NCBI GenBank assembly: GCA_037045355.1
Contig: JBAOHO010000016.1
Coordinates: 1-64,000 of the forward strand
Source: Candidatus Nanopelagicales bacterium
GTDB taxonomy: Bacteria; Actinomycetota; Actinomycetes; S36-B12; GCA-2699445
Reading direction: 5' to 3'
DNA: 64,000 bases
Positions 43,704 to 51,662 of the stretch are shown here, one piece after another. The notes beneath the pieces were generated by a model. It had not been told where the DNA came from and did no database searches. It was given only the letters and a program-made list of their open reading frames with translations. The position numbers and the translations under genes were made by a program. The first letter of the stretch is position 1. Every line of letters starts with the position of its first letter.

Positions 43704-43914
43704 GTAGCGCGCTGCAGTCGAGGCCGGGCAATTCAAGGGCTGCTGCCCAGGGGCCGAGATTGGGCAGGGCCGGGATCGCTTCGAAGGCCCGCGCACGTTG
43801 AGCAGGTTGACCGCCGACGAGCCCGGAGCCGGAGAGGGCCGCGATATCGGCCCGGGACACGAGGGAGTCAACTCCGAGATCGAAGTGGACTGGCTGGTGG
43901 ATGGGGACTGACAT
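43696..43914 (-). CDS. Small hypothetical protein
   Basis: The 72-residue ORF begins MSVPIHQPVHFDLGVDSLV and ends LDCSALRH. It has no membrane segment or known motif. The support is a good ribosome site, GGAGG about eight bases before the ATG, and its placement in an otherwise empty gap on the strand of arfB and ecm. The stop codon comes from the neighbouring tandem repeat, so its 3' end may have been extended or cut by repeat growth. The 167 bases between its start and arfB show no clear feature. Confidence 0.5.
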   Translation of the reverse strand: MSVPIHQPVHFDLGVDSLVSRADIAALSGSGLVGGQPAQRARAFEAIPALPNLGPWAAALELPGLDCSALRH

Positions 43915-44081
43915 TCGGATACCTCCGCTGGGGGACGTTGACCACTTTGTGCGAGTCCGCGGACGATGTCACGGCCTACCCGCGAGTAACGTGGCACCTA
44001 CTGGCTGGTAACGACGATCGGACTATGCGGAATCCGTGGAAACCCCTCCGGTCGGACTACTCGACTGAACACCAATCCAGG

Positions 44082-44522
44082 TCAGTCGTCCGCAGCGGGG
44101 CGAACCCGAGCCCGCTTGACCTCCCCGCGACGGCGCTTCGTGGCCAGGCGTCGCTCGACCGACCCGCGGCTCGGCCGGGTTCGACGCCGGGGACGGCGCG
44201 GCGGCGCGAGTGCCTGTGCCACGACATCGGCCAGTCGCCTGCGCGCGGTGCGCCGGTTCTGCCATTGGCTGCGGTGTTCTGCCGCCGTGACCGTGACGAC
44301 ACCGTCAACGAGTCGCTCTGACAGTCGGGCGCGAACCCGGTGGCGCAAGGCCTCGGGGATCGCCCGAGTGCCGTCGGGGGCCCAGGACAAGTGAACGCGG
44401 GAGTCCGTAGTGTTGACTGACTGGCCTCCGGGCCCCGATGAGCGGCTGAACTGCCACTGCAGTTCGGCGGCAGGGATGGTGACAGTCCGGGAGACGCGCA
44501 GATCCCCGGCGACGTCCTCCAT
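44082..44522 (-). CDS. arfB: Alternative ribosome-rescue factor ArfB (YaeJ-like)
   Basis: The 146-residue protein has the class I release factor catalytic domain with FSRSSGPGGQSVNTTDSR (GGQ) and a basic C-terminal tail rich in Arg and Lys (RRPRRRTRPSRGS, TKRRRGEVKRARVR) that in ArfB enters the empty mRNA channel of stalled ribosomes. There is no codon-recognition domain. It hydrolyses peptidyl-tRNA on stalled ribosomes. The ATG begins one base after the ecm stop codon, so the two genes share a transcript. Confidence 0.92.
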   Translation of the reverse strand: MEDVAGDLRVSRTVTIPAAELQWQFSRSSGPGGQSVNTTDSRVHLSWAPDGTRAIPEALRHRVRARLSERLVDGVVTVTAAEHRSQWQNRRTARRRLADVVAQALAPPRRPRRRTRPSRGSVERRLATKRRRGEVKRARVRPAADD

Positions 44523-44523
44523 A

Positions 44524-46527
44524 TCAGGCTGCTTGTGGGTCCAGTCCGTGGGCGGTCCGGATCGTGGCAACCACCTGCTGCATGATCGCGGTGGCGTCGT
44601 AGTCCTTGGGAGTGAAGACCGCAGCGACTCCGGCGGAGCGCAAGGTGTCCGCGTCGGCATCGGGGATGATTCCCCCCACGACGACGGGAACGTCGTCGAG
44701 ACCTGCCTCCGCGAGACCTCGGACCACATCGGGCACCAGTTCCATGTGTGATCCGGACAGGATCGACAGCCCGACGACGTGGACGTCCTCCGCCACCGCG
44801 GCTGCCACGATCTGAGCCGGGGTCAGACGGATGCCTTGGTAGATGACCTCGAACCCTGCGTCCCGAGCGCGGACAGCGATCTGTTCGGCACCGTTGCTGT
44901 GCCCGTCCAGTCCGGGCTTGCCGACGAGCATCCGCAGTCTGCCGCCCAGTTCCTCGCCTGTGGTTCGGACGCTGTGGCGGACCGCTGTGAGTGCCTGCCC
45001 GGCCTCGGCCACTCCCACCACCCCGCTGACCCCCGTGGGAGCCCGGTACTCGCCGAAGACCTCGCGCAGCGCACCTGCCCACTCCCCTGTGGTGACTCCC
45101 ACGCGAGCACAGGCCAGCGTCGCCGCCATCAAATTTTGGTCGGTGCCGGCCACCTGCTGCAACTCCTCCAGCGCTGCCGAAACGGCCTCCTGGTCTCGCT
45201 GCGCGCGCCACTGTCGAATGGCGGCCACAGCCGCACTCTCGACCTCAGCATCGACGGTCTGGATCGCCGAGTCGAGGTCGGTGAGCAGCGGATTCTCCTC
45301 AGTGGTGTCGAACCGGTTCACTCCGACGACGATGTCGTCTCCAGCCTCGATCCGGGCTCTACGGGCCGCGTGCGAGGCGACCAGTTGCTGTTTCATGTAG
45401 CCGGATTCGACGGCGGCGACGGCTCCACCCATCGCCTGGACCCGCTCGATCTCCTCGCGGGCGGCTGTGACCAACTCGGCCACCTTGCCCTCGATGACCG
45501 CACTGCCGCTGAAGATGTCGTCGTACTCCAGCAAGTCCGACTCGAAGGCCAGCACCTGCTGGATGCGCAGACTCCATTGCTGATCCCACGGTCGAGGCAG
45601 CCCCAGCGCCTCGTTCCAGGCGGGTAGTTGGACTGCCCGGGCACGAGCATCCTTGCTCAAGGTCACGGCCAACATCTCGAGGACGATCCGCTGGATGTTG
45701 TTTTCGGGCTGCGCCTCCGTCAGGCCCAGGGAGTTGACCTGAACCCCGTAGCGGAAGCGTCGCTGCTTGGCATCGGTCACGCCGTAGCGTTCGGCGGTGA
45801 TCTCATCCCACAACTGCACGAATGCGCGCATCTTGCACATCTCCTCGACGAAGCGCACGCCCGCATTGACGAAGAAGGAGATCCGGGCCACCACTTTGCC
45901 GAACTCGGCTTCGGGAACCTGGCCCGAGTCACGGACAGAGTCCAGGACAGCGATCGCGGTGGTCATGGCGTAGGCGATCTCCTGCACCGGGGTCGCCCCC
46001 GCTTCCTGCAGGTGGTAACTGCAGATATTGATCGGATTCCACTTGGGGATGTTGTTGACGGTGTACGAGATCATGTCGGTGATCAGCCGCAGGCTGGGCC
46101 CGGGCGGGAACACGTAGGTGCCGCGCGACAGATACTCCTTGATGATGTCGTTCTGGGTCGTGCCCTGCAGGACCGCAGGATCGGCCCCTTGCTCCTCCGC
46201 CACTGCCTGGTACAAGGCCAACAGCCACATGGCGGTTGCGTTGATGGTCATGGACGTGTTCATCTCGCCGAGCGGGATGTCCGTGAAGAGCGCCCTCATG
46301 TCACCGATGTGGGACACCGGGACTCCGACCTTGCCGACCTCGCCACGCGCCAACTCGCTGTCGGGGTCGTAGCCCGTCTGGGTGGGCAAGTCGAAGGCAA
46401 CAGACAGACCGGTCTGCCCCTTGGCCAGATTGCGCCGGTACAACTCGTTGGACTCCTTGGCCGATGAGTGCCCCGCGTAGGTGCGCATCATCCAGGGCTT
46501 GTCCTTGGCTCGAGCCGCTTCGTTCAC
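44524..46527 (-). CDS. ecm: Ethylmalonyl-CoA mutase (MeaA-like), B12-dependent
   Basis: The 667-residue enzyme has a methylmalonyl-CoA-mutase-type barrel starting KPWMMRTYAGHSSAKESN, 'GLSVAFDLPTQTGYDPDS' and 'TDIPLGEMNTSMTINATA'. Its C-terminal B12 domain has the axial His in LDGHSNGAEQI, LSILSGSHM and VVVGGIIPDAD. These segments are those of MeaA/Ecm rather than of the methylmalonyl-CoA mutase large subunit, and the single chain holds both domains. It turns ethylmalonyl-CoA into methylsuccinyl-CoA, the step after Ccr. I chose the GTG at 46527, as GGGAGG lies six bases upstream; the frame further upstream is repeat DNA. Confidence 0.92.
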   Translation of the reverse strand: MNEAARAKDKPWMMRTYAGHSSAKESNELYRRNLAKGQTGLSVAFDLPTQTGYDPDSELARGEVGKVGVPVSHIGDMRALFTDIPLGEMNTSMTINATAMWLLALYQAVAEEQGADPAVLQGTTQNDIIKEYLSRGTYVFPPGPSLRLITDMISYTVNNIPKWNPINICSYHLQEAGATPVQEIAYAMTTAIAVLDSVRDSGQVPEAEFGKVVARISFFVNAGVRFVEEMCKMRAFVQLWDEITAERYGVTDAKQRRFRYGVQVNSLGLTEAQPENNIQRIVLEMLAVTLSKDARARAVQLPAWNEALGLPRPWDQQWSLRIQQVLAFESDLLEYDDIFSGSAVIEGKVAELVTAAREEIERVQAMGGAVAAVESGYMKQQLVASHAARRARIEAGDDIVVGVNRFDTTEENPLLTDLDSAIQTVDAEVESAAVAAIRQWRAQRDQEAVSAALEELQQVAGTDQNLMAATLACARVGVTTGEWAGALREVFGEYRAPTGVSGVVGVAEAGQALTAVRHSVRTTGEELGGRLRMLVGKPGLDGHSNGAEQIAVRARDAGFEVIYQGIRLTPAQIVAAAVAEDVHVVGLSILSGSHMELVPDVVRGLAEAGLDDVPVVVGGIIPDADADTLRSAGVAAVFTPKDYDATAIMQQVVATIRTAHGLDPQAA

Positions 46528-46751
46528 AACTGCCTCCCGTGGCCGAATCACCCCAGAATATCGGCCAGAGGCGGCTGGTGATCCCGCCAGGCGGCCGTCG
46601 GCGCCGGAGTGGACGACCTGGGACCCGTGGGCGTACGCCGCAGTCGGCGCGATGCCAGGTGAATGCCGTACGACTGAGTGGGATGCCGAACGACCGAGCG
46701 CGATGCCGAGCGAATAGTGCGACGATGCACGGGAAGGCGATGCTGCCGGTT

Positions 46752-46805
46752 CTTGTTCGCGAATCGACCCTTGTTCGCGAATCGACCCTTGTTCGCGAAT
46801 CGACA
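46752..46805 (+). repeat. Three 18-bp units, each with TTCGCGAA
   Basis: CTTGTTCGCGAATCGACC is repeated three times without gaps (last base A in the third). Each copy holds the 8-bp palindrome TTCGCGAA. A looser set of 19-21-bp units around GATGCCGAACGACCGAGCG precedes it at about 46650-46720. The whole 336-bp gap between ecm and the ROK gene is otherwise empty; the ROK promoter must lie in or near the array. Confidence 0.9.
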
Positions 46806-46863
46806 GCGACGACACACTCGCCCGGGGCGCAGACTGCCCCGGGAATCTGCGCGGAGGTGACCG

Positions 46864-47799
46864 ATGGCGCTACTGGCTGGCATCGAATCAGGCGGAACCA
46901 AGACGGTCTGCGCCGTCGCTACCGATCCGAGCACCATCATGGCTCGGGTGCGGGTACCGACCTCCGCGGACCCACGAGAGACTCTGGCAGCGGTTGCCGA
47001 CTTCATCGCCACCCAGTCGGCTGAGCGAGGACCGCTCGCTGCGGTCGGTATAGGGAGCTTCGGACCCTGCGACCCCGATCCCACCAGCGCCACGTACGGA
47101 TACGTCACGTCGACCCCCAAACCGGGCTGGCAGAACACCAACGTGATCGGCATCCTCGCCGCCCTGCTGCACGACCGAGGCATGGGAGGCGTGCCATTCG
47201 GTTTCGATACCGACGTCAATGCCGCGGCCCTGGGTGAGCAGCGCTTCGGCGCCGCGCAGGGGTTATCGAGTGTCGTGTACGTGACAGTCGGCACAGGCAT
47301 CGGCGGTGGTGCGATGGTTGACGGCCGACTGCTGCACGGTCTGGTCCATCCGGAGATGGGTCACATCCGGATCCCCCGTCCGGCGTCAGAAGTAGAGAGT
47401 TTCGCCGGCGTTTGCCCCTATCACGGGGACTGCTGGGAGGGTGTCGCTGCGGGTCCGGCGATCTCTGCGCGCTGGGGTGCGCCGGGCGAGACCCTTGCCC
47501 CCGATCACCCGGCGTGGGAACTGGAAGCCGCCTACATCGCGGTCGGGCTGCACGCATTGGTGTGTGTGCTCTCGCCGGAGCGTGTCATCCTCGGCGGCGG
47601 TGTGGGTTCCTCGCCAACGCTGCAGGATCGTGTGCGGCCATTGTTGGTGGAATCCCTGGCCGGATACCTTTCCAGCCCGACGATCGTCGAGCACATCGAC
47701 TCCTACGTGGTGCCACCCGGGCTAGGTGACAACGCGGGTGTCGTGGGAGCTCTCGCGCTGGCACAGGACGCGGTCGTCGCAGGTGTTCAGGCGGGGTAG
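46864..47799 (+). CDS. ROK-family sugar kinase (fructokinase-like)
   Basis: The 311-residue kinase has the phosphate-1 loop GIESGGTKTVCAVA, the catalytic Asp in GFDTDVNAAALGE, phosphate-2 'VYVTVGTGIGGGAMVDG' and the zinc site HPEMGHIRIPR ... CPYHGDCWEG of the BsFrk/YdhR group, ending with 'RVILGGGVGSSP'. This subgroup phosphorylates fructose or mannose with ATP. A strong GGAGGTGA precedes the ATG. Its 3' end overlaps the convergent 3-hydroxybutyryl-CoA dehydrogenase by 13 bases. Confidence 0.9.
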   Translation: MALLAGIESGGTKTVCAVATDPSTIMARVRVPTSADPRETLAAVADFIATQSAERGPLAAVGIGSFGPCDPDPTSATYGYVTSTPKPGWQNTNVIGILAALLHDRGMGGVPFGFDTDVNAAALGEQRFGAAQGLSSVVYVTVGTGIGGGAMVDGRLLHGLVHPEMGHIRIPRPASEVESFAGVCPYHGDCWEGVAAGPAISARWGAPGETLAPDHPAWELEAAYIAVGLHALVCVLSPERVILGGGVGSSPTLQDRVRPLLVESLAGYLSSPTIVEHIDSYVVPPGLGDNAGVVGALALAQDAVVAGVQAG

Positions 47800-48641
47800 T
47801 CGTAGAACCCTTTGCCGGTCTTGCGTCCGAGGTCTCCCGCCACAACCATCCGCTGCAGCAGTTCCGGCGGAGCGAACTTCTCGTCCTGCGTGTCGATGTA
47901 GATGTTGGTCGACGCGTTGGTCAAAATATCGATCCCCGTGAGGTCGGCCGTCTGAAGCGGCCCCATCGCATGACCGAAGCCGAGTCGGCAGGCCACGTCG
48001 ACGTCCTCGGCGGTGGCGACCCCGCTTTCGACCAGACGGGCCGCCTCCATGGCCAAGGCCGAGATCAGCCGAGTGGTCACGAAACCGGCCACATCGCGGT
48101 TCACCACCACGCAGGTCTTGCCGACGCTCTCGGCGAAGGCACGGGCGCGTTCCAGGGTCTCGTCACTTGTCTTGTAGCCGCGCACGAGTTCACACAACTG
48201 CATCATGGGCACCGGCGAGAAGAAGTGCGTACCCACGACGCTCTCGGGTCGCCCGGTGGCGGCGGCGATGCGAGTGATGGGAATGGCCGATGTGTTGGTT
48301 GCCAGAACGCAGTCAGCAGGCGCCAACTTGTCGATCGACGCGAACAGCTCGGTCTTGACGTCCAGATTCTCGAAGACCGCCTCCACCACGATGTCGCAGC
48401 CCGCGACCGCTTCCTCCAGCGAAGTGGTGGTGTGGATCCGGGCCAATGCAGCCTCAGCATCCGACTGACTCAGGTTCCCCTTGGACACGAATCGCGTGAG
48501 CGACTTCTCGATCCCCGCAACGCCGCGCTGTAGGGACGCATCGTCGATATCTCGGATCACCACATCATGACCGGCAACGGCCGATACCTGCGCGATTCCG
48601 GAACCCATCAAACCAGCTCCGACCACGGCAACTTTGCTCAC
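47787..48641 (-). CDS. hbd: 3-hydroxybutyryl-CoA dehydrogenase
   Basis: The 284-residue single-module enzyme has the NAD(P)-binding SKVAVVGAGLMGSGIAQ, 'CVLATNTSAIPITRIA', the catalytic His in VGTHFFSPVPMMQLCE, 'VVVNRDVAGFVTTRL' and the end 'LGRKTGKGFYDYP'. It interconverts acetoacetyl-CoA and 3-hydroxybutyryl-CoA and so can feed crotonyl-CoA into the Ccr reaction. I chose the GTG at 48641, which follows AGGAGG by five to six bases; a longer frame upstream lacks such a site. Confidence 0.92.
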   Translation of the reverse strand: MSKVAVVGAGLMGSGIAQVSAVAGHDVVIRDIDDASLQRGVAGIEKSLTRFVSKGNLSQSDAEAALARIHTTTSLEEAVAGCDIVVEAVFENLDVKTELFASIDKLAPADCVLATNTSAIPITRIAAATGRPESVVGTHFFSPVPMMQLCELVRGYKTSDETLERARAFAESVGKTCVVVNRDVAGFVTTRLISALAMEAARLVESGVATAEDVDVACRLGFGHAMGPLQTADLTGIDILTNASTNIYIDTQDEKFAPPELLQRMVVAGDLGRKTGKGFYDYPA

Positions 48642-48771
48642 GGGGACCTCCTGCTCGCCGAATCCCCACTCGCGGGGCGACTCTTCGTGTCTTCGTGACA
48701 TCAGCCTAGTAGGACGTCCTTGAACACCTGCCTCTCGGTCGGAAGGACCTCTCGGTGGGGCCCAACCTCGG

Positions 48772-48783
48772 GTGGGGCCCCAC
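48772..48783. repeat. 12-bp perfect palindrome GTGGGGCCCCAC
   Basis: The palindrome lies in the gap between the 3' end of the exported protein gene and the 5' end of hbd. A second, imperfect GGTGGGGCCCAACC stands 18 bases before it in the same CTCGG context. It could be an operator for hbd or the terminator of the exported-protein gene. Confidence 0.35.
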
Positions 48784-48872
48784 GCTCGGATCGGTTGGGC
48801 TGCGGATGATGAGTGTCCTGGCCGGTCCAAGTGGAAGGCGCACCGCAGAGCCCGCTTCCGGTCGGCAGCGAA

Positions 48873-49295
48873 TCAACTGGCTCCGGACGGCGAGTCACAG
48901 CTGGTGACCTGCGAGCGGTTAGTACCGGTGCAGACCTCGAAGTAGGTGGGACTCGATCCCCCCGCTTGGACCGCGGCATGGGATCTGCCTTTGCGCCCGA
49001 AGACAACCGACTCCGAGCCGGTGCTGCGAGGGCCGGTGACCCGGTACCCGGCCGCGGTCAGCTTTCCCGCGTAGTACTGGGCAACCTCGGCGGGCAAGGC
49101 GGACGTGCGGTACCGCGCGTACTTCACACCGGGCCCTTTGGCGGCTTGAATCTTCTTCGCACCGGCGAACGCCGGTATGCCCTGAGGTGCCGCGAGTGCG
49201 GAACCTCCGGTCATCACAGGAAGTGTGGCGACAGCGAGTGCCAGAGCGGACGCCTTCCAATACGTCCCGCGTAGTCGCGGTTCGACCTGGTCCAT
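48873..49295 (-). CDS. Exported hypothetical protein
   Basis: The 140-residue protein has a signal peptide (ALALAVATLPVMTGGSALA, cleavage probably before APQG). A small basic domain follows with 'QYYAGKLTAAGYRVTGPRS' and two C-terminal Cys (EVCTG, TSCDS). I recognise no family; the '(A)QYYAGKLTAAGY' stretch is reminiscent of small exported domains that bind wall or lipids, without proof. The ATG at 49295 follows AAAGG; a GTG nine bases upstream is less likely. The gap to murA (49296-49513) shows no clear feature. Confidence 0.7.
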   Translation of the reverse strand: MDQVEPRLRGTYWKASALALAVATLPVMTGGSALAAPQGIPAFAGAKKIQAAKGPGVKYARYRTSALPAEVAQYYAGKLTAAGYRVTGPRSTGSESVVFGRKGRSHAAVQAGGSSPTYFEVCTGTNRSQVTSCDSPSGAS

Positions 49296-49513
49296 GTTGG
49301 TCACCTTTCGATCGGAGCAGCGCCGGGCGCGCCGCCTGCTCTCGACCGTCGCATGGCGAGGCCTGCGGACCGAATGATCTGGGATCGCTTATCCACCACT
49401 TGTCGATGATTTGACCATCGCGTCAGACTTCCAGACTCCTCGGACTTCCGCCGGGCCGCCCGACTGTCGCTCCCGAATCGTTGGGGCCGGATCCCGCTCG
49501 GTGCCCGGCGAGT

Positions 49514-50794
49514 TCAGAGCGACGCGGCCAGGGGCAGGGGAACCCGTTCGATGTCGGCCCCCAGAGACTGCAGATCGGTGACGAAGGAGTCGTAGCCGCG
49601 ATCGATGTGGTGCACCTCGGTCACGAGCGTCTCACCGTTGGCGACCAAGCCCGCGAGTACGAGACTGGCCCCCGCCCGAATGTCGGTCGCCACGACAGGG
49701 GCTCCCGAGAGCCGCTCTCGGCCACGGACCAATGCGTGATGACCCTCGATGCGCACATCGGCACCCAGTCGGACAAGTTCGTTGACGAACTTGAACCGGC
49801 TCTCGAAGAGGTTCTCCGTCACCATGGCCACACCCTGGGACACGGCATTCAAAGTGATGAATTGCGGCTGGAGATCGGTGGGGAACCCGGGATACGGCAA
49901 TGTGACGATATCCACCGCGGTCGCCCGATCTTCCATCCGAACGCGGAACATGTCCGAAGCCGTGGTGACGTCGGCTCCAGCGGATGTCAGCTTGTCCAAG
50001 GCGATCTCGAGGTGGTGGTAATCGGCGCCGTGGACGGTGACATCACCGCCCGCGATGGCCGCGGCGGCAGCCCATGTACCTGCCACAATCCGATCAGGGA
50101 CAGTCGCGTGGGTGGTCGGATGCAGCGCATCGACGCCGTCGATGACCAAGGTGGAGGTACCGACCCCACCGATCCGCGCACCCATTCCCGCGAGCATCTC
50201 GCAGATGTCGACGATCTCCGGCTCGCGGGCTGCGTTGTCGATGACGGTGGTGCCGTCAGCCGTCACCGAGGCCATCAGCAGGGTCTCAGTGGCACCGACG
50301 CTGGGGAAGTCGAGCCAGATGGACGCCGCCCGCAGCCGTTCGGGTGCGGATGCGAGCAGGTAGCCATGCTCGCTCGTCACTTTGACGCCCATCCGCTCCA
50401 GCCCCGCCATGTGCATGTCGAGCCCTCGCGACCCGATGGCATCGCCACCGGGCAGCGCAATGTCCGCCACTCCCAGTCGGGCGATCAGGGGCCCGAGCAC
50501 TGAGATGGACGCTCGCATCTGCCGCACCAGGTCGTAGTCGGCGCGCTGCTCCAACTCGGCCGGAACATCGATGATGAGCTGGCGCTGTTCGGAGTCGAAG
50601 TCGACGGTCGCTCCGAGTCGGGAGATCAACTGCCCCATGATGGTGACATCCATGATGTCGGGCACATTGGTGATAGTCGTCCGCCCCTCGGCGAGCAGCG
50701 CCACCGCCATCAGTTTCAGGACGGAGTTCTTCGCACCCCGCACGGACACTTCGCCGGTCAGGTGATGACCGCCACTAATCCGGAATGCACCCAC
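49514..50794 (-). CDS. murA: UDP-N-acetylglucosamine 1-carboxyvinyltransferase
   Basis: The 426-residue EPSP-synthase-fold enzyme catalyses the first committed step of peptidoglycan synthesis, adding enolpyruvate to UDP-GlcNAc. It has VRGAKNSVLKLMA (Lys22, Asn23) and LPGGDAIGSRGLDMH. In most bacteria the loop is PGGCAIG and the Cys is attacked by fosfomycin; here it is Asp118, as in M. tuberculosis MurA, which predicts natural fosfomycin resistance at target level. The rest of the family signature ('DFPSVGATETLLMA', 'YPGFPTDLQPQF') is normal. The GTG start follows a TAGCAT box by six bases. Confidence 0.95.
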   Translation of the reverse strand: MGAFRISGGHHLTGEVSVRGAKNSVLKLMAVALLAEGRTTITNVPDIMDVTIMGQLISRLGATVDFDSEQRQLIIDVPAELEQRADYDLVRQMRASISVLGPLIARLGVADIALPGGDAIGSRGLDMHMAGLERMGVKVTSEHGYLLASAPERLRAASIWLDFPSVGATETLLMASVTADGTTVIDNAAREPEIVDICEMLAGMGARIGGVGTSTLVIDGVDALHPTTHATVPDRIVAGTWAAAAAIAGGDVTVHGADYHHLEIALDKLTSAGADVTTASDMFRVRMEDRATAVDIVTLPYPGFPTDLQPQFITLNAVSQGVAMVTENLFESRFKFVNELVRLGADVRIEGHHALVRGRERLSGAPVVATDIRAGASLVLAGLVANGETLVTEVHHIDRGYDSFVTDLQSLGADIERVPLPLAASL

Positions 50795-50800
50795 GCAGGC

Positions 50801-50806
50801 ATGCTA
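50801..50806 (-). promoter_or_regulatory. -10 box of a predicted leaderless murA transcript
   Basis: On the minus strand TAGCAT is followed by six bases and the GTG of murA. No Shine-Dalgarno is seen. The rest of the 254-bp gap to pduO shows nothing definite. Confidence 0.45.
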
Positions 50807-51037
50807 GGCCCTGCTGGCCGACCATCACGCATCAGTGATTCGGCGCGCCCCGACATCCGATCCCAAACCGCGACATTTCCGAAAACACCAAGAGTTGCCG
50901 CCAGTCGTGACCTGCCTCCCACACCGTGGCCAGGCGTGGCCCTCACCACCACAGGGCACCCTCCCGCCACTGTGCGACGTGGGCTTGACGAACATGCGCT
51001 GAGCCGTCGGGGTCGCGGGATGAGGGAGTCAGGATCG

Positions 51038-51043
51038 TAGGAT
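51038..51043 (+). promoter_or_regulatory. -10 box of a predicted leaderless pduO transcript
   Basis: TAGGAT is followed by five bases and the ATG of the adenosyltransferase gene, as in the other leaderless candidates of this window. Confidence 0.4.
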
Positions 51044-51048
51044 GAGGG

Positions 51049-51612
51049 ATGGTCAATCTCACCAAGATCTACACGCGCACGGGCGATCATGGGACCACGG
51101 CGCTGGGCGACTTCAGCCGGACCGGCAAGAACGACTCCCGATTGATCGCCTACGCCGACGTCGACGAACTCAACGCTGCACTCGGGGTGTTCGCGGCGCT
51201 GGGTTCCCCGGACGCCACCATGGCAGCCGTCGTGCGCCGGATCCAAAACGAGTTGTTCGATGTCGGTGCCGATCTCTGCAGCCCCATCGGTCCCGATGAC
51301 TCCCGCCTTCGCATCAACCAGTCCTACGTGGATCGCCTCGAGACTGACTGTGACACGTTCAACGCGCCGCTGGAGCCGCTTCGTTCGTTCGTACTGCCGG
51401 GAGGCACGCCCGCCGCGGCACTCCTCCATGTCGCCCGCACCGTTGCCCGCCGAGCCGAACGGTCTGCCTGGCAAGCTCTTGGCGAATTCGGCGACACCAT
51501 GAATCCTCTGACTGCGACCTATCTGAACCGCCTGTCTGACCTGCTGTTCATCCTCGCCCGGGCTGCCAACAACGGCGACGACGTGTTGTGGGAGCCCGGC
51601 GCCACAAACTGA
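51049..51612 (+). CDS. pduO: Cob(I)alamin adenosyltransferase, PduO type
   Basis: The 187-residue protein has the PduO N-terminal ATP motif KIYTRTGDHGTTALGDFSR, 'YADVDELNAALGVF', 'SFVLPGGTPAAALLHVARTVARRAER' and NRLSDLLFILAR. It transfers the adenosyl group from ATP to cob(I)alamin to make AdoCbl, the cofactor of the ecm product and the likely ligand of the B12-binding protein at 40.4 kb. It is divergent from murA; the same pair stands next to the atp operon in mycobacteria (recalled, not checked). Confidence 0.95.
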   Translation: MVNLTKIYTRTGDHGTTALGDFSRTGKNDSRLIAYADVDELNAALGVFAALGSPDATMAAVVRRIQNELFDVGADLCSPIGPDDSRLRINQSYVDRLETDCDTFNAPLEPLRSFVLPGGTPAAALLHVARTVARRAERSAWQALGEFGDTMNPLTATYLNRLSDLLFILARAANNGDDVLWEPGATN

Positions 51613-51662
51613 ATCCCGCGCTCGACTTGCCGCATCACCCCTCAGTGAGGTTCGGTGGGATC

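Noticed and set aside
44524..46527. Methylmalonyl-CoA mutase large subunit
   Set aside because: The barrel and B12 segments match the MeaA/ethylmalonyl-CoA mutase group, no small-subunit gene is adjacent, and ccr is in the same window.
46752..46805. Short CRISPR or integron-type repeats
   Set aside because: Three units are directly joined with no spacer, and no integrase or cas gene is nearby.
46528..46815. 96-residue extension of ecm
   Set aside because: It consists of translated 18-bp repeats (SIREQG type); the GTG at 46527 has GGGAGG in place.
44524..51048. Cobalamin riboswitch upstream of ecm or pduO
   Set aside because: No B12-box-like sequence was seen in either leader; pduO appears leaderless and the ecm leader is repeat DNA.
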